NCBI GenBank assembly: GCA_903932145.1
Contig: CAIZFE010000102.1
Location: 1 to 58,894, forward strand
DNA: 58,894 nt
Origin: an uncultured Rhodopila sp.
Lineage (GTDB): Bacteria; Pseudomonadota; Alphaproteobacteria; Acetobacterales; Acetobacteraceae
Direction: 5' to 3'
Under the pieces are notes generated by a model. It saw only the letters and a list, made by a program, of their open reading frames with translations. It was not told where the DNA came from and made no database searches. This document shows positions 51,493 through 58,894 of this stretch, piece after piece (position 1 is the first letter of the stretch; the number at the start of each line of letters is the position of its first letter). The translations under genes were made by a program, and so were the position numbers.

Positions 51493-52698
51493 ATGTCCGC
51501 GTCGCTTTCCGCCAGCCTTGGCGCCGTATCGGCGCGTGGCCTATTGACCGGCACGACCAGTCGGGCGTTGTCGGTCGCGATCTATTTGCACGACCTCTCG
51601 GGCGGCGGCGTTGAGCGGCAGAGCCTGATCATCGCCGAGGAATTTCGGCGGCATGGTGCCGATGTAACGCTGGTTTTGCACCGTTTGCGTGGAGAGCTGC
51701 TCAATCAGGTGCCCGCTGGCCTCCACATCGTCGATCTTAACAGTGGGCGCACGTTGAGGGACATACCGGCGCTGGTGCGATTTTTGCGCGCCGACAGGCC
51801 GGATATCCTGCTGTCAAATGTTGACCTGAATAACGTTGCGGCGTTGCTGGCGAAAGCCATCAGCTTCGGGCCCACGAAACTTGTGATTTGTCAGCATAAT
51901 CCGATCTCCCTGGCATTCGCGGCCTGCGAAAACTGGCTATATCGATACGTTGGACTCATGTATCGGCTGTTATCGCCACTTATCAGCAAGGCGGTCGCGG
52001 TGTCGGACGGCGTCGCCCGAGAGTTGGAAACTGTCGCGGGATTGTCGCGGGATCAGGTCCTGACGATCAACAACCCTGTGGTAGGACCCGATTTTGCGGC
52101 ACGGAGTGCCGAGGTCGCTGACCATCCGTGGTTCAGTCAGCCCGGCCGCCCGGTCTTTGTCACTGCCGGCCGTCTGGTGGCGCAGAAAGATCATGAGACA
52201 ATGCTACGGGCGTTGGCGATTCATCGGCGGAGATCTGATAGCCGGCTGATTGTCCTTGGTGCTGGCCCGTTGCAGGACTCTCTGGTCCGACTGACCGAGG
52301 AACTGGGTATTGCCGCAGCGGTGGACTTTCCGGGCTATCGTACCAACGCACTGCCCTACATTCGTCAGGCGGACGCATTTCTGCTAAGTTCCCGCTGCGA
52401 GGGATTCGGTAATGTCATCGTTGAAGCGCTAGGGTGCGGTACGCCGGTCATATCCAGTCGATGCGAATACGGGCCTGCGGAAATCCTGGATGACGGTCGC
52501 TACGGGTTGCTGGTGGAACCTGGAAATCCTGCGGCGTTTGCCGGAGCAATGGATGAAGTGGCCACCTTAAGAGAGCGCTTCCCGTCCGACATGTTACGCA
52601 AGCGGTCTGAGGATTTCAGCTACGCGGCTTGTGCTGCGCACTACATGGCCATGTTCCGGACGCTGGCACCTCACCGGGCATGGGTCTCCCAGGCATGA
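51493..52698 (+). CDS. Glycosyltransferase family 4
   Basis: 401 residues, cytoplasmic GT-B enzyme. The N-terminal acceptor domain has YLHDLSGGGVERQSLIIAE; the C-terminal donor domain has TAGRLVAQKDHETMLRAL, LIVLGAGPLQDSL and the EX7E-type motif SSRCEGFGNVIVEALGCGTPVI. The first 25 residues before the conserved fold are poorly ordered in composition. It starts two bases after the propeller gene stop and its TGA overlaps the ATG of the following transferase, indicating coupled translation. Sugar specificity unknown. Confidence 0.93.
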   Translation: MSASLSASLGAVSARGLLTGTTSRALSVAIYLHDLSGGGVERQSLIIAEEFRRHGADVTLVLHRLRGELLNQVPAGLHIVDLNSGRTLRDIPALVRFLRADRPDILLSNVDLNNVAALLAKAISFGPTKLVICQHNPISLAFAACENWLYRYVGLMYRLLSPLISKAVAVSDGVARELETVAGLSRDQVLTINNPVVGPDFAARSAEVADHPWFSQPGRPVFVTAGRLVAQKDHETMLRALAIHRRRSDSRLIVLGAGPLQDSLVRLTEELGIAAAVDFPGYRTNALPYIRQADAFLLSSRCEGFGNVIVEALGCGTPVISSRCEYGPAEILDDGRYGLLVEPGNPAAFAGAMDEVATLRERFPSDMLRKRSEDFSYAACAAHYMAMFRTLAPHRAWVSQA

Positions 52699-53450
52699 GA
52701 GTAGTACGTCCGTTTGGCCTAACTCTCAGCAAGGATTCCGCGCGAGATATCGCGAGCGCGGCTCTTGGTCAGACGCCGACCGACGGCGTCGCGCTGGTTG
52801 TGACCCCCAATATCGACCATATAGCGATGATTCGGCGTCTGCCCGCGCTGGCCGGCGCATACAAAAACGCCGCACGCATCGTATGCGATGGTTGGCCGGT
52901 GCAGCTTTACGCTCGCTTCTGCGGGCTTCAGGTTGCTCGGGTCACTGGGTGCGAAATCACTGCTGAACTGATGCGGATGGCTCCGCAGGCTCGGTCCCAG
53001 CGATTTTTCTTTGTCGTGGACAGTACCGAGACCGACGCCGCCCTTTCGGCCTGGGCCGAACGGCGCGGTATTGTCTGTGCTGCGGCGATCCCGCCATTCG
53101 GTTTCGAACGCGATGCCGGATATTGTGAGCGGCTGGCTCAATCTATTCGGACGCGCCGCACGACGGTATTGGTCATGGCTGTCGGCGCCCCGCGTAGCGA
53201 GGTGTTCGTCGATGTCTATCGCAGTCTTCTCCCGCCCTGTTGGGCATTCTGTGTTGGCCAGGCCGTTAAGATCGAGCTTGGGCTCGTCCGGCGTGCGTCA
53301 TCGAAATGGCAATCAGTTGGTCTGGAATGGTTGTGGCGTCTGTTTCAGGAACCCGGGCGGCTGACAAAACGTTACGTCACTGCGGCGGCCGGCTTCGGCC
53401 TGGCGGTTGCCGAGGATCAACTGCGGAATCGGCGAGAGGGCAGGCCATGA
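52695..53450 (+). CDS. WecG/TagA/CpsF family glycosyltransferase (GT26)
   Basis: 251 residues from ATG 52695, chosen because it overlaps the upstream stop (ATGA); an in-frame ATG at 52680 is possible. Family features: VVTPNIDHIAMIRR, IVCDGWPVQLYARFCG (DGxP motif), RVTGCEITAELM, FFFVVDSTE, VLVMAVGAPRSEVFV, CVGQAVKIELGLVRRA and LEWLWRLFQEPGRLTKRY. GT26 enzymes add ManNAc, ManNAcA or glucosyl groups to polyprenyl-linked intermediates. The usual GVGGxFD is CVGQAVK here, a change at a conserved spot. Its stop overlaps the start of a micro-ORF. Confidence 0.9.
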   Translation: MRVVRPFGLTLSKDSARDIASAALGQTPTDGVALVVTPNIDHIAMIRRLPALAGAYKNAARIVCDGWPVQLYARFCGLQVARVTGCEITAELMRMAPQARSQRFFFVVDSTETDAALSAWAERRGIVCAAAIPPFGFERDAGYCERLAQSIRTRRTTVLVMAVGAPRSEVFVDVYRSLLPPCWAFCVGQAVKIELGLVRRASSKWQSVGLEWLWRLFQEPGRLTKRYVTAAAGFGLAVAEDQLRNRREGRP

Positions 53451-53533
53451 CGGCACATTCCCTTTTACGCCGGCTTTCCCTACGGCGCGGCACGAAGTTG
53501 CCGCATATTAACATGGCAGGATCGCACTCATGA
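53447..53533 (+). CDS. 28-residue micro-ORF joining the GT26 and Wzz genes
   Basis: The peptide begins MTAHSLLRRLSLRRGTKL and ends HINMAGSHS; it is basic (six Arg/Lys and three His in 28 residues) and may be amphipathic. Its ATG overlaps the upstream TGA (ATGA 53447-53450) and its TGA overlaps the Wzz-like ATG (ATGA 53530-53533), so ribosomes could move through all three genes by coupling. AGGC lies just before the start. No known family. It may be a coupling device only. Confidence 0.5.
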   Translation: MTAHSLLRRLSLRRGTKLPHINMAGSHS

Positions 53534-55056
53534 ATGAAACGCTGGCCCTTCCGATGCGCCTTGTGATGCGCGACCTGATGCTGACGGCCTTTGCACAAAA
53601 AGGACGCCTGTTTTTGATTTTTTTCTGCGTGATGGCGATCAGCGCGGCCATCGCGATTTACATACAGCCAGACTACAAAGCCAGATCGAGCCTGCTTGTA
53701 CTTCTCGGCACCGAACACAGCTTTCGCCCGGCAGCCGGACAGCAGTTCATGAACACCGGCGGTGTAGATGCCGAACAAGTGTTGCGAACCGAAACAAGCA
53801 TTCTTGCCAGCGACGATCTGCACCGGTCGGTCATTCGAGATATCGGCATCGACAAAATGTATCCGAAGCTGCTTGAGCAACCCGGACCGGTCGAAAAATG
53901 GCTCATCGGCACGCGCCGGTATTTGACCGACCTGCTGGGTCTGACCGACGAAGCCGTGGGGACCACAGCGGCGGACCCGATGTCCCGTGCTGTTGATGCA
54001 TTCGCGACCAACCTGACTGTGACATTAGATAAGAAATCCAGCGTGATCGGTGTGGACTTTACCAATCCAAACAAAAATGTCGCGGCGGACGCGCTTCGCA
54101 TCCTAGAAACGCAGTACCTCGTGCTGAGACAGAAACTATATGGTGACATTCAGGCACCGCTTGTCCAGGCACAGCAGAATGGGGTCGCCAAGCAGCTCGC
54201 AGCTGCGGATGGGGCGCTTCAGACGTTCAAGCAACAGCACGACATCAGCAACTTCGGCGAGCGGCGGGCTGTCCTGCTGAAGCAACAAGGGGATCTGGAA
54301 GCCGCGCTGACGAAGTCGGAATCGACGATTGCCGAACTGACAGCGCGGCTGAATCAGTTGAACCAGCAACTGGGCTTAGCCGCGGGAGCCAAGAAAGGCG
54401 CCGCGAATCCGGCGGTCGCGTTACAAGGCATGGTGCAAGAGTACCAGAAACGAGAGGAAGATGCACAGACTCGCTATCGTGGCTCGCCAGCGGTCGATGA
54501 GGCTCGGCGTCAGATGCTGGAGCGCCAGACCGATATCGCGCGCATGCAAGCAACACAGGCGTACGGTGTACAGACGGATCGTAATAAGACCGAGGCTGAT
54601 TTACGTGCGAATCTGGCTGGGCACGACATCATCGCCGGTCAGCTCGGCGCACTGAACAAGCAGGTCGATACGCTGGATGCCGAGGAATCCAACCTGCACG
54701 GACTGGAGCGTAACCGAGCGATCCTGGAGGACAATTACAAGGCAATCTCAAAGATCCTTGATGAGCGGCAGACGGTGGAAGCCGTTGAAGCGCACCGTGA
54801 ATCGTCAGTTCGCGTCGTCCAACCGCCTCGCGTGCCGTCCCTGCCTCAGCCAACTCGCCGTTTGATCCTGCTCGCGGGATTCATCATTAGCGTGTTGTTC
54901 GGTATCGGTTCGATCTTGATGGCCCATTTCTTCCGCGCCATCTATCTCCGGCCGGAGGCGTTGGAAATGGATACCGGCCTGATCGTGCTGGCCTCGGTGC
55001 CAGAAATGCGGGGGCTTGGCGGTCCCACCGGTTCAGTGCTGGTCGTGCCGGCGTAA
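53530..55056 (+). CDS. Wzz/GumC-type polysaccharide chain-length and export protein
   Basis: 508 residues. One membrane helix near the N-terminus (about 27-47), a large periplasmic domain with long coiled coils (about 215-300 and 330-425, rich in Gln/Ala/Leu), and a second helix near 443-463, followed by a short cytoplasmic tail. This is the PCP-2a topology without a fused kinase domain; the kinase-like partner would be the gene at 49354. The proline-containing PPRVPSLPQPTRR just before the second helix is characteristic. It controls polymer length and links synthesis to export. Confidence 0.9.
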   Translation: MNETLALPMRLVMRDLMLTAFAQKGRLFLIFFCVMAISAAIAIYIQPDYKARSSLLVLLGTEHSFRPAAGQQFMNTGGVDAEQVLRTETSILASDDLHRSVIRDIGIDKMYPKLLEQPGPVEKWLIGTRRYLTDLLGLTDEAVGTTAADPMSRAVDAFATNLTVTLDKKSSVIGVDFTNPNKNVAADALRILETQYLVLRQKLYGDIQAPLVQAQQNGVAKQLAAADGALQTFKQQHDISNFGERRAVLLKQQGDLEAALTKSESTIAELTARLNQLNQQLGLAAGAKKGAANPAVALQGMVQEYQKREEDAQTRYRGSPAVDEARRQMLERQTDIARMQATQAYGVQTDRNKTEADLRANLAGHDIIAGQLGALNKQVDTLDAEESNLHGLERNRAILEDNYKAISKILDERQTVEAVEAHRESSVRVVQPPRVPSLPQPTRRLILLAGFIISVLFGIGSILMAHFFRAIYLRPEALEMDTGLIVLASVPEMRGLGGPTGSVLVVPA

Positions 55057-55074
55057 GACAAACTGATGCCGACG

Positions 55075-55100
55075 TGGCGGACGGATCGACCCGTCCGCCA
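55075..55100 (+). terminator. Hairpin after the Wzz-like gene
   Basis: TGGCGGACGG (55075-55084) and CCGTCCGCCA (55091-55100) form a perfect 10-bp stem with a 6-base loop, 18 bases after the stop. No strong T-run follows, so it may attenuate rather than end transcription. The next 150 bases are A+T-richer and may carry a promoter for the epimerase gene. Confidence 0.5.
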
Positions 55101-55257
55101 TCGCCTGTCCGCATTGCTGGTCGCCAATATTGTTATTTCAACGATCCTTATCTTGTGTTGATGATGGCTATGTCTTGATTGCGAAAAACAGCGCGGTTTG
55201 GTCATGTTGAAACTGTCTGAAGGCGCCTGGATTTGGTCCTCAATTATTGGATAGAGC

Positions 55258-56213
55258 ATGCCTGATACTATGGAATTCTCACGTAAACCGATATTGGTTC
55301 TGGGAGCGTCGGGCTACATTGGAGTTCGTGTCGTGTCGGCGCTGGCCGGCAGGCCGCGGTATCGTCCGATCGAAGCATCTCGCCACTCCGCCCCGCCGGT
55401 CGATGCGACCGATTTAAATGCTGTCACCGTTGCGCTTCAGAACGTCGATTGCGTGATCAACTGCATCGCCGGCAATGACCGAGCCATGGTGCTTGCTACG
55501 CAGACACTATGCGACGCCGCCAGGGGCACCCCCCTCGCCGGATCGTTCACCTAAGCAGCATGGCAGTGTATGGCGCGGTAACCGGCCGCGTTCACGAGGA
55601 TCAACAGCCCACCAACCCGATCAGCGGCTATGGCCGGGCCAAGGCTGAGTGCGAACGGATTATACTGAAATACGTTTCCGACGGCGGTGACGCGGTTATC
55701 TTGCGGCCTACCTGTGTTTTCGGCGCGGGCAGTCCGCAATGGTTCACACGTCTGGCACGACTGCTAAAAGCGCACCGTATCGGAGATCTCGGGACCGCTG
55801 GCGATGGTTGCTGTAATCTCGCCTACATTGATGATCTTGTGGCCGGCATCCTGGAAGCAACAGATGGGCCGGACGTATCGGGTCGTGCATTCAACATTTC
55901 AAGCACCTCGGATCTGACCTGGAACGAATTTCTCATCATGTTCGCCAAGGCGCTCGGCGCGACCCCGGTTCGCCGCATCGCGCCACGCACGTTGACGTTT
56001 GAGACGAAGATACTGGCGCCAATCCGGCGCATCGCGGCCATGGCTGTGCATGGTTCGGTGACCGAGGCGATCACGCCATCGCTGGCGGCACTCTGGCGCC
56101 AGGATATCCGGATTGATTGTAGCGCGGCCCGAGCCACTCTGGGGCTGCCGCAAACCACGGCCGAACAGATGCTCGCCGCGACATGCCGAGCGCAGGAGCC
56201 AGCTTTTTCATGA
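55258..56213 (+). pseudogene. NAD-dependent sugar epimerase/dehydratase, frameshifted at a C6 run
   Basis: Two frames encode one SDR-type protein. Frame 1 (55258-55554) has the NAD site ILVLGASGYIGVRV and VDATDLNAVTVALQNVDCVI, and ends in DAARGTP followed by a stop. Frame 2 (joining near 55530, ending 56213) continues RRIVHLSSMAVYG, SGYGRAKAECERIIL with the YxxxK-type site, RPTCVFGAGSPQWF and the C-terminal substrate domain. Adding one C to the run 55529-55534 restores a single protein of about 318 residues. This may be a real mutation, a phase-variable switch, programmed slippage or a sequencing error. Its stop overlaps the next gene's start. Confidence 0.75.
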
Positions 56214-57346
56214 ACAACCGCCGAACGGTGTTCCTTGCATGCCCGTATGGGCAGATTGGCGGCGGCATGGGCAGTATCATGGCCTATCTGGCCTCGATGC
56301 AGCACGATCCGTCCGGTCGCTTCGACCTCAAGCGACTGGAATCCAGTGGCGGCCGACATATCGTCCTGTCACCTGTTTTTCTGGCACTGGCGGTCGCACG
56401 GATTTTCCACGAAGCCATTCGCGGACGTTTGGCCGTCGTCCATCTTAACCTGGCCGAACGCGGCAGCGTCTATCGCAAAGCGGTTCTGCTAGCCGCCACC
56501 AAGCTGGCTGGCGGCAGCATCCTGTTGCACCTGCACGCCGCCCAAATCAGACAGTTCCACGACTCGATGGGACCCATGGGCCGATCACTGCTCCGCTGGA
56601 TGTTTCGCAAAGCCGACCATTGTGTCGTGTTAGGAGATGTTTGGCGACGTTGGGTTGTCGACACGTTCGGCGTCCGCCCGGGGCGGGTCAGTATCATTTA
56701 CAACGGCGTCCCGGCAACCGGCCCAACGCCGCCGACCGCGCTTAAATCCGGTTCCTTCCAGTTATTGTTCGTCGGCAACCTGCTCGAGCGAAAGGGTGTG
56801 AAAGACCTTTTGCAAGCCATTGCCTCGCCCGCGATCCAGGCACGCGACCTCCATCTGACCATGGCGGGTGGCGGCCCAGTGGAATTCTATCGTGCCATGG
56901 CAGCGGAGCTCGGCATCGCCAATCGCGTGACCTTCACCGGTTGGGTTAGCCAGGACGATGCCAGGGCGTTGATGGTGACGTCCGAGGCTTTGGTCCTGCC
57001 GGCGTACGACGAAGGTCTGCCGCTGGTCATTTTGGAGGCGCTGGCTTCATGCACTCCCGTTATTTGCACCCCGGTTGGCTCCATTCCGGAAGTTCTTGCG
57101 CACGACGTCACCGCCCTGTTCGTCAACCCCGGCGACGAAAGCGGCATCGCCAACGCCATTGCCACGCTGATCGATCGGCCGGATGTCCGGGGACGCCTCT
57201 CCACGGCGGGTGCGGCGCTGTACGATCGGTTGTTTACCATGGAGGCGTTCGCTCGATCGGTAGGCGTCCTCTATGCGACCTTGACGCCGGATTCGGGACA
57301 CAGGGCGCGGCCGGTATCGCCGCCGGTCCAGGAAGGCGGAACATGA
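56210..57346 (+). CDS. Glycosyltransferase family 4
   Basis: 378 residues from ATG 56210, which overlaps the epimerase TGA; the frame is open nine codons further upstream. GT-B fold: N-terminal FLACPYGQIGGGMGSIMAYL, HLNLAERGSVYRKAVLL, then the donor domain with IYNGVPATG, LFVGNLLERKGVKDLLQA, LTMAGGGPVEF and the EX7E segment PAYDEGLPLVILEALASCTPVI. Its stop overlaps the start of the GMC oxidoreductase gene. Donor and acceptor sugars unknown. Confidence 0.92.
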   Translation: MNNRRTVFLACPYGQIGGGMGSIMAYLASMQHDPSGRFDLKRLESSGGRHIVLSPVFLALAVARIFHEAIRGRLAVVHLNLAERGSVYRKAVLLAATKLAGGSILLHLHAAQIRQFHDSMGPMGRSLLRWMFRKADHCVVLGDVWRRWVVDTFGVRPGRVSIIYNGVPATGPTPPTALKSGSFQLLFVGNLLERKGVKDLLQAIASPAIQARDLHLTMAGGGPVEFYRAMAAELGIANRVTFTGWVSQDDARALMVTSEALVLPAYDEGLPLVILEALASCTPVICTPVGSIPEVLAHDVTALFVNPGDESGIANAIATLIDRPDVRGRLSTAGAALYDRLFTMEAFARSVGVLYATLTPDSGHRARPVSPPVQEGGT

Positions 57347-58758
57347 TCCAGGATGCCAACGACATCGTTCGTGGCGCGGTCATTCACGCCGATGTCTGCA
57401 TTGTTGGCGGCGGTCCGGCTGGGATCACGCTCGCCATAACCCTGGCGCAGTCTGGCCGAAACATCCTGCTGCTGGAATCTGGCGATCTCGTCCCAGGGGA
57501 AGACGCGCGCGCCCTAAACGCCGGAGAGGTCGCTGACGAAACATTACACAGCCCCCCCGATAAGTATCGCGAGAGATGCCTGGGCGGGGCGACCTCGATT
57601 TGGGGGGGGCGCTGTGTCCCCTTCGACCCGATTGATTTCGAAACCCGGCCATGGATCGATCATTCTGGTTGGCCCATCGGTTACGATGATGTTGAACCCT
57701 ACTACGCCGCAGCGAACATCCTGTGCGAAGCGGGAGAGTTTGAATACGACGCCCGCCTGGCGGCGCCAGGGGGCATGCGGCCGCTGTTGCGCGGGTTTAC
57801 GCCGGAGCATTTCGATACGAACGGCATTGAGCGTTTTAGTTGCCCAACCAATTTCGGGCGTCGGTATGAACCCAGATTACGCGCCTTGAACAACGTTCGG
57901 GTCCTTCTGCGGGCGACTGCCATTCGGTTGCGTGCGGCAGGCGATGGGAGCCGTATTGAAAGCCTCGAAGTCTGCGGCACCAGGGAGTCCCGGTTTTCTG
58001 TGACGGCAGATCAGTTCGTACTTGCAGCGGGGGGAATGGAAACCCCGAGACTGATGCTGTCGTCTGATGATGTGCAGCCCAACGGAATCGGCAACGCGCA
58101 TGATTTGGTCGGACGCTACTACATGTGCCATGTCGCGGGAACAATCGGCAGTCTCCATGTGAGCGGGCCGGCGGATCAGGTGTGGCACGGATACGACCTG
58201 GCTCCGGATGGGACCTATTGCCGCCGACGAATTTCCTTGCGGGCTGATGTTCAGGCCCGGTTGGGATTGGGCAATGCGGTTTTTCGCCTTCATCATCCCC
58301 GCATTGGAGACCCGAGCCATCGCACAGGACCATTATCGGCGATTTTTCTGGCCCAAAAATTGATTAGCTACGAGTACGCAAAACGCCTCGTCAGCGACGT
58401 GCCGCCCACGCCTGGCATCTGGCTGCGCCATGGTCTGAACGCTGCCATCGATGCTATCTCCACAATCCGCTTCCTGGGTCATATGGTGCGGGATCGTCTC
58501 TTGGCGGAACGAAAATTCCCGTCGATCATCATTCGCCCACGTACCAATCGTTTCAGCCTTGACTTCCATGCGGAGCAAGTTCCCAACCCGGACAGCCGCA
58601 TAACGCTCGGGTCTTCGAAGGACCGCTTTGGAAACCGCCAGGTGCGGATCGACTGGCATTACACCCGCAAAGATATCGAGACCGTTTCACAATCATTCTA
58701 TTTGCTGCGTCGGGATATCCGAAAGCAGGCCATTGGCGAACTGACGTTTGCATCGTAA
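57343..58758 (+). CDS. GMC-family oxidoreductase, 3' end lost to an IS66-type insertion
   Basis: 471 residues remain from ATG 57343 (overlapping the upstream TGA; AGGAAGG precedes it). The N-terminal FAD site is DVCIVGGGPAGITLAITLA, followed by LLLESGDLVPGE, the GGATSIWGGRCVPFD loop and FVLAAGGMETPRLMLSS. The C-terminal domain that carries the catalytic His/Asn and the late FAD-binding segment in this family is missing: the frame runs into GTAAGCGG, the end of an IS66-type element, which supplies the TAA stop. The product is very probably inactive. In this position it may once have oxidised a sugar of the polymer or its lipid carrier. Confidence 0.8.
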   Translation: MIQDANDIVRGAVIHADVCIVGGGPAGITLAITLAQSGRNILLLESGDLVPGEDARALNAGEVADETLHSPPDKYRERCLGGATSIWGGRCVPFDPIDFETRPWIDHSGWPIGYDDVEPYYAAANILCEAGEFEYDARLAAPGGMRPLLRGFTPEHFDTNGIERFSCPTNFGRRYEPRLRALNNVRVLLRATAIRLRAAGDGSRIESLEVCGTRESRFSVTADQFVLAAGGMETPRLMLSSDDVQPNGIGNAHDLVGRYYMCHVAGTIGSLHVSGPADQVWHGYDLAPDGTYCRRRISLRADVQARLGLGNAVFRLHHPRIGDPSHRTGPLSAIFLAQKLISYEYAKRLVSDVPPTPGIWLRHGLNAAIDAISTIRFLGHMVRDRLLAERKFPSIIIRPRTNRFSLDFHAEQVPNPDSRITLGSSKDRFGNRQVRIDWHYTRKDIETVSQSFYLLRRDIRKQAIGELTFAS

Positions 58759-58894
58759 GCGGTGCTCTGCCACCCTTGGGAACATGCCAGCGAGTCAGGG
58801 GGTTTGTTGGAGCGCCCAGGTCCACGGCATCAGTTCGTCGATACGTTTTTGAGGCCAGCCGTTGACGAGGCGTGTCAGCAAATCGGCAAAATAG
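58755..58894 (-). mobile_element. End of an IS66-family insertion sequence (runs out of the window)
   Basis: The terminal sequence starts GTAAGCGGTGCTCTGCCACC at 58755, matching the 5'-GTAA ends typical of IS66 elements. Inside it, on the minus strand, is the C-terminus of the element's transposase. Only one end is visible, so the target duplication (usually 8 bp) cannot be checked. Confidence 0.75.
58795..58894 (-). CDS. IS66-family transposase (TnpC), C-terminal fragment
   Basis: The last 32 codons read YFADLLTRLVNGWPQKRIDE then LMPWTWALQQTP and stop at 58795-58797. The VNGxPxxRIDELMPW pattern is typical of the TnpC C-terminus of IS66 elements. The rest of the gene lies beyond the right edge. 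Confidence 0.8.
   Translation of the reverse strand, partial: YFADLLTRLVNGWPQKRIDELMPWTWALQQTP

Overview
The window is a chromosomal segment of a high-G+C Gram-negative bacterium, most likely an alphaproteobacterium of the Acetobacterales/Rhodospirillales type. The reasons are an alphaproteobacterial-style DksA with one cysteine, a short 4.5S-type SRP RNA in front of dnaX-ybaB-recR, mature CCA encoded in the tRNA gene, and many interspersed palindromes of the type CATGGCCCGG...CCGGGCCATG. The taxon is inferred from gene content by eye, not from a search.

Layout. 0.2-5.1 kb: a minus-strand envelope-stress type operon (DegP/DegQ-like protease, response regulator, histidine kinase) split by a complete IS4/IS50-group insertion sequence with 19-bp ends and a 9-bp target duplication. 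5.5-11.8 kb: housekeeping genes dcd-murA-ppa (plus strand), typA, an alpha/beta hydrolase and rlmH (minus strand), then tRNA-Val(GAC). 11.8-19.2 kb: a tripartite efflux pump (RND permease and periplasmic adaptor) and a long FAD/Fe-S dehydrogenase of the YdiJ type. 19.5-29.7 kb: dksA, a PduO-type cobalamin adenosyltransferase, cinA, an MFS transporter whose end overlaps a convergent sugar-phosphate transferase gene, uvrB, and a divergent pair of DJ-1/PfpI proteins (a GlxA-type AraC regulator and an isonitrile-hydratase-like enzyme). 30.0-35.6 kb: three decayed genes (alpha/beta hydrolase, metallo-beta-lactamase-fold hydrolase, FAD oxidoreductase) around intact recR-ybaB-dnaX and the SRP RNA gene.

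35.7-47.1 kb: a carboxymuconolactone-decarboxylase-like protein and a peroxiredoxin, then a sulfonate uptake and desulfonation locus (two paralogous SsuA proteins, SsuD, SsuC, SsuB, a small uncharacterised 66-residue protein and a short Cys-containing upstream ORF). A duplicated control region precedes both ssuA copies. Divergent from it is a compact alkane-hydroxylase type operon: ferredoxin reductase, [2Fe-2S] ferredoxin, CYP153-like P450 and an epoxide-hydrolase-like enzyme, a self-sufficient electron chain with a downstream detoxifying or channelling enzyme.

47.6-58.9 kb: an exopolysaccharide cluster, all on the plus strand and mostly joined by ATGA stop/start overlaps: an initiating phosphoglycosyltransferase, a tyrosine-kinase-like ATPase without the P-loop lysine, a GINT1-N-type beta-propeller protein, two GT4 glycosyltransferases, a WecG/TagA-type transferase, a 28-codon micro-ORF, a Wzz/GumC-type chain-length protein, an epimerase with a frameshift at a C6 run, and a GMC oxidoreductase whose C-terminus is cut off by an IS66-family element that runs out of the window. 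No CRISPR array, prophage or defence system was seen.
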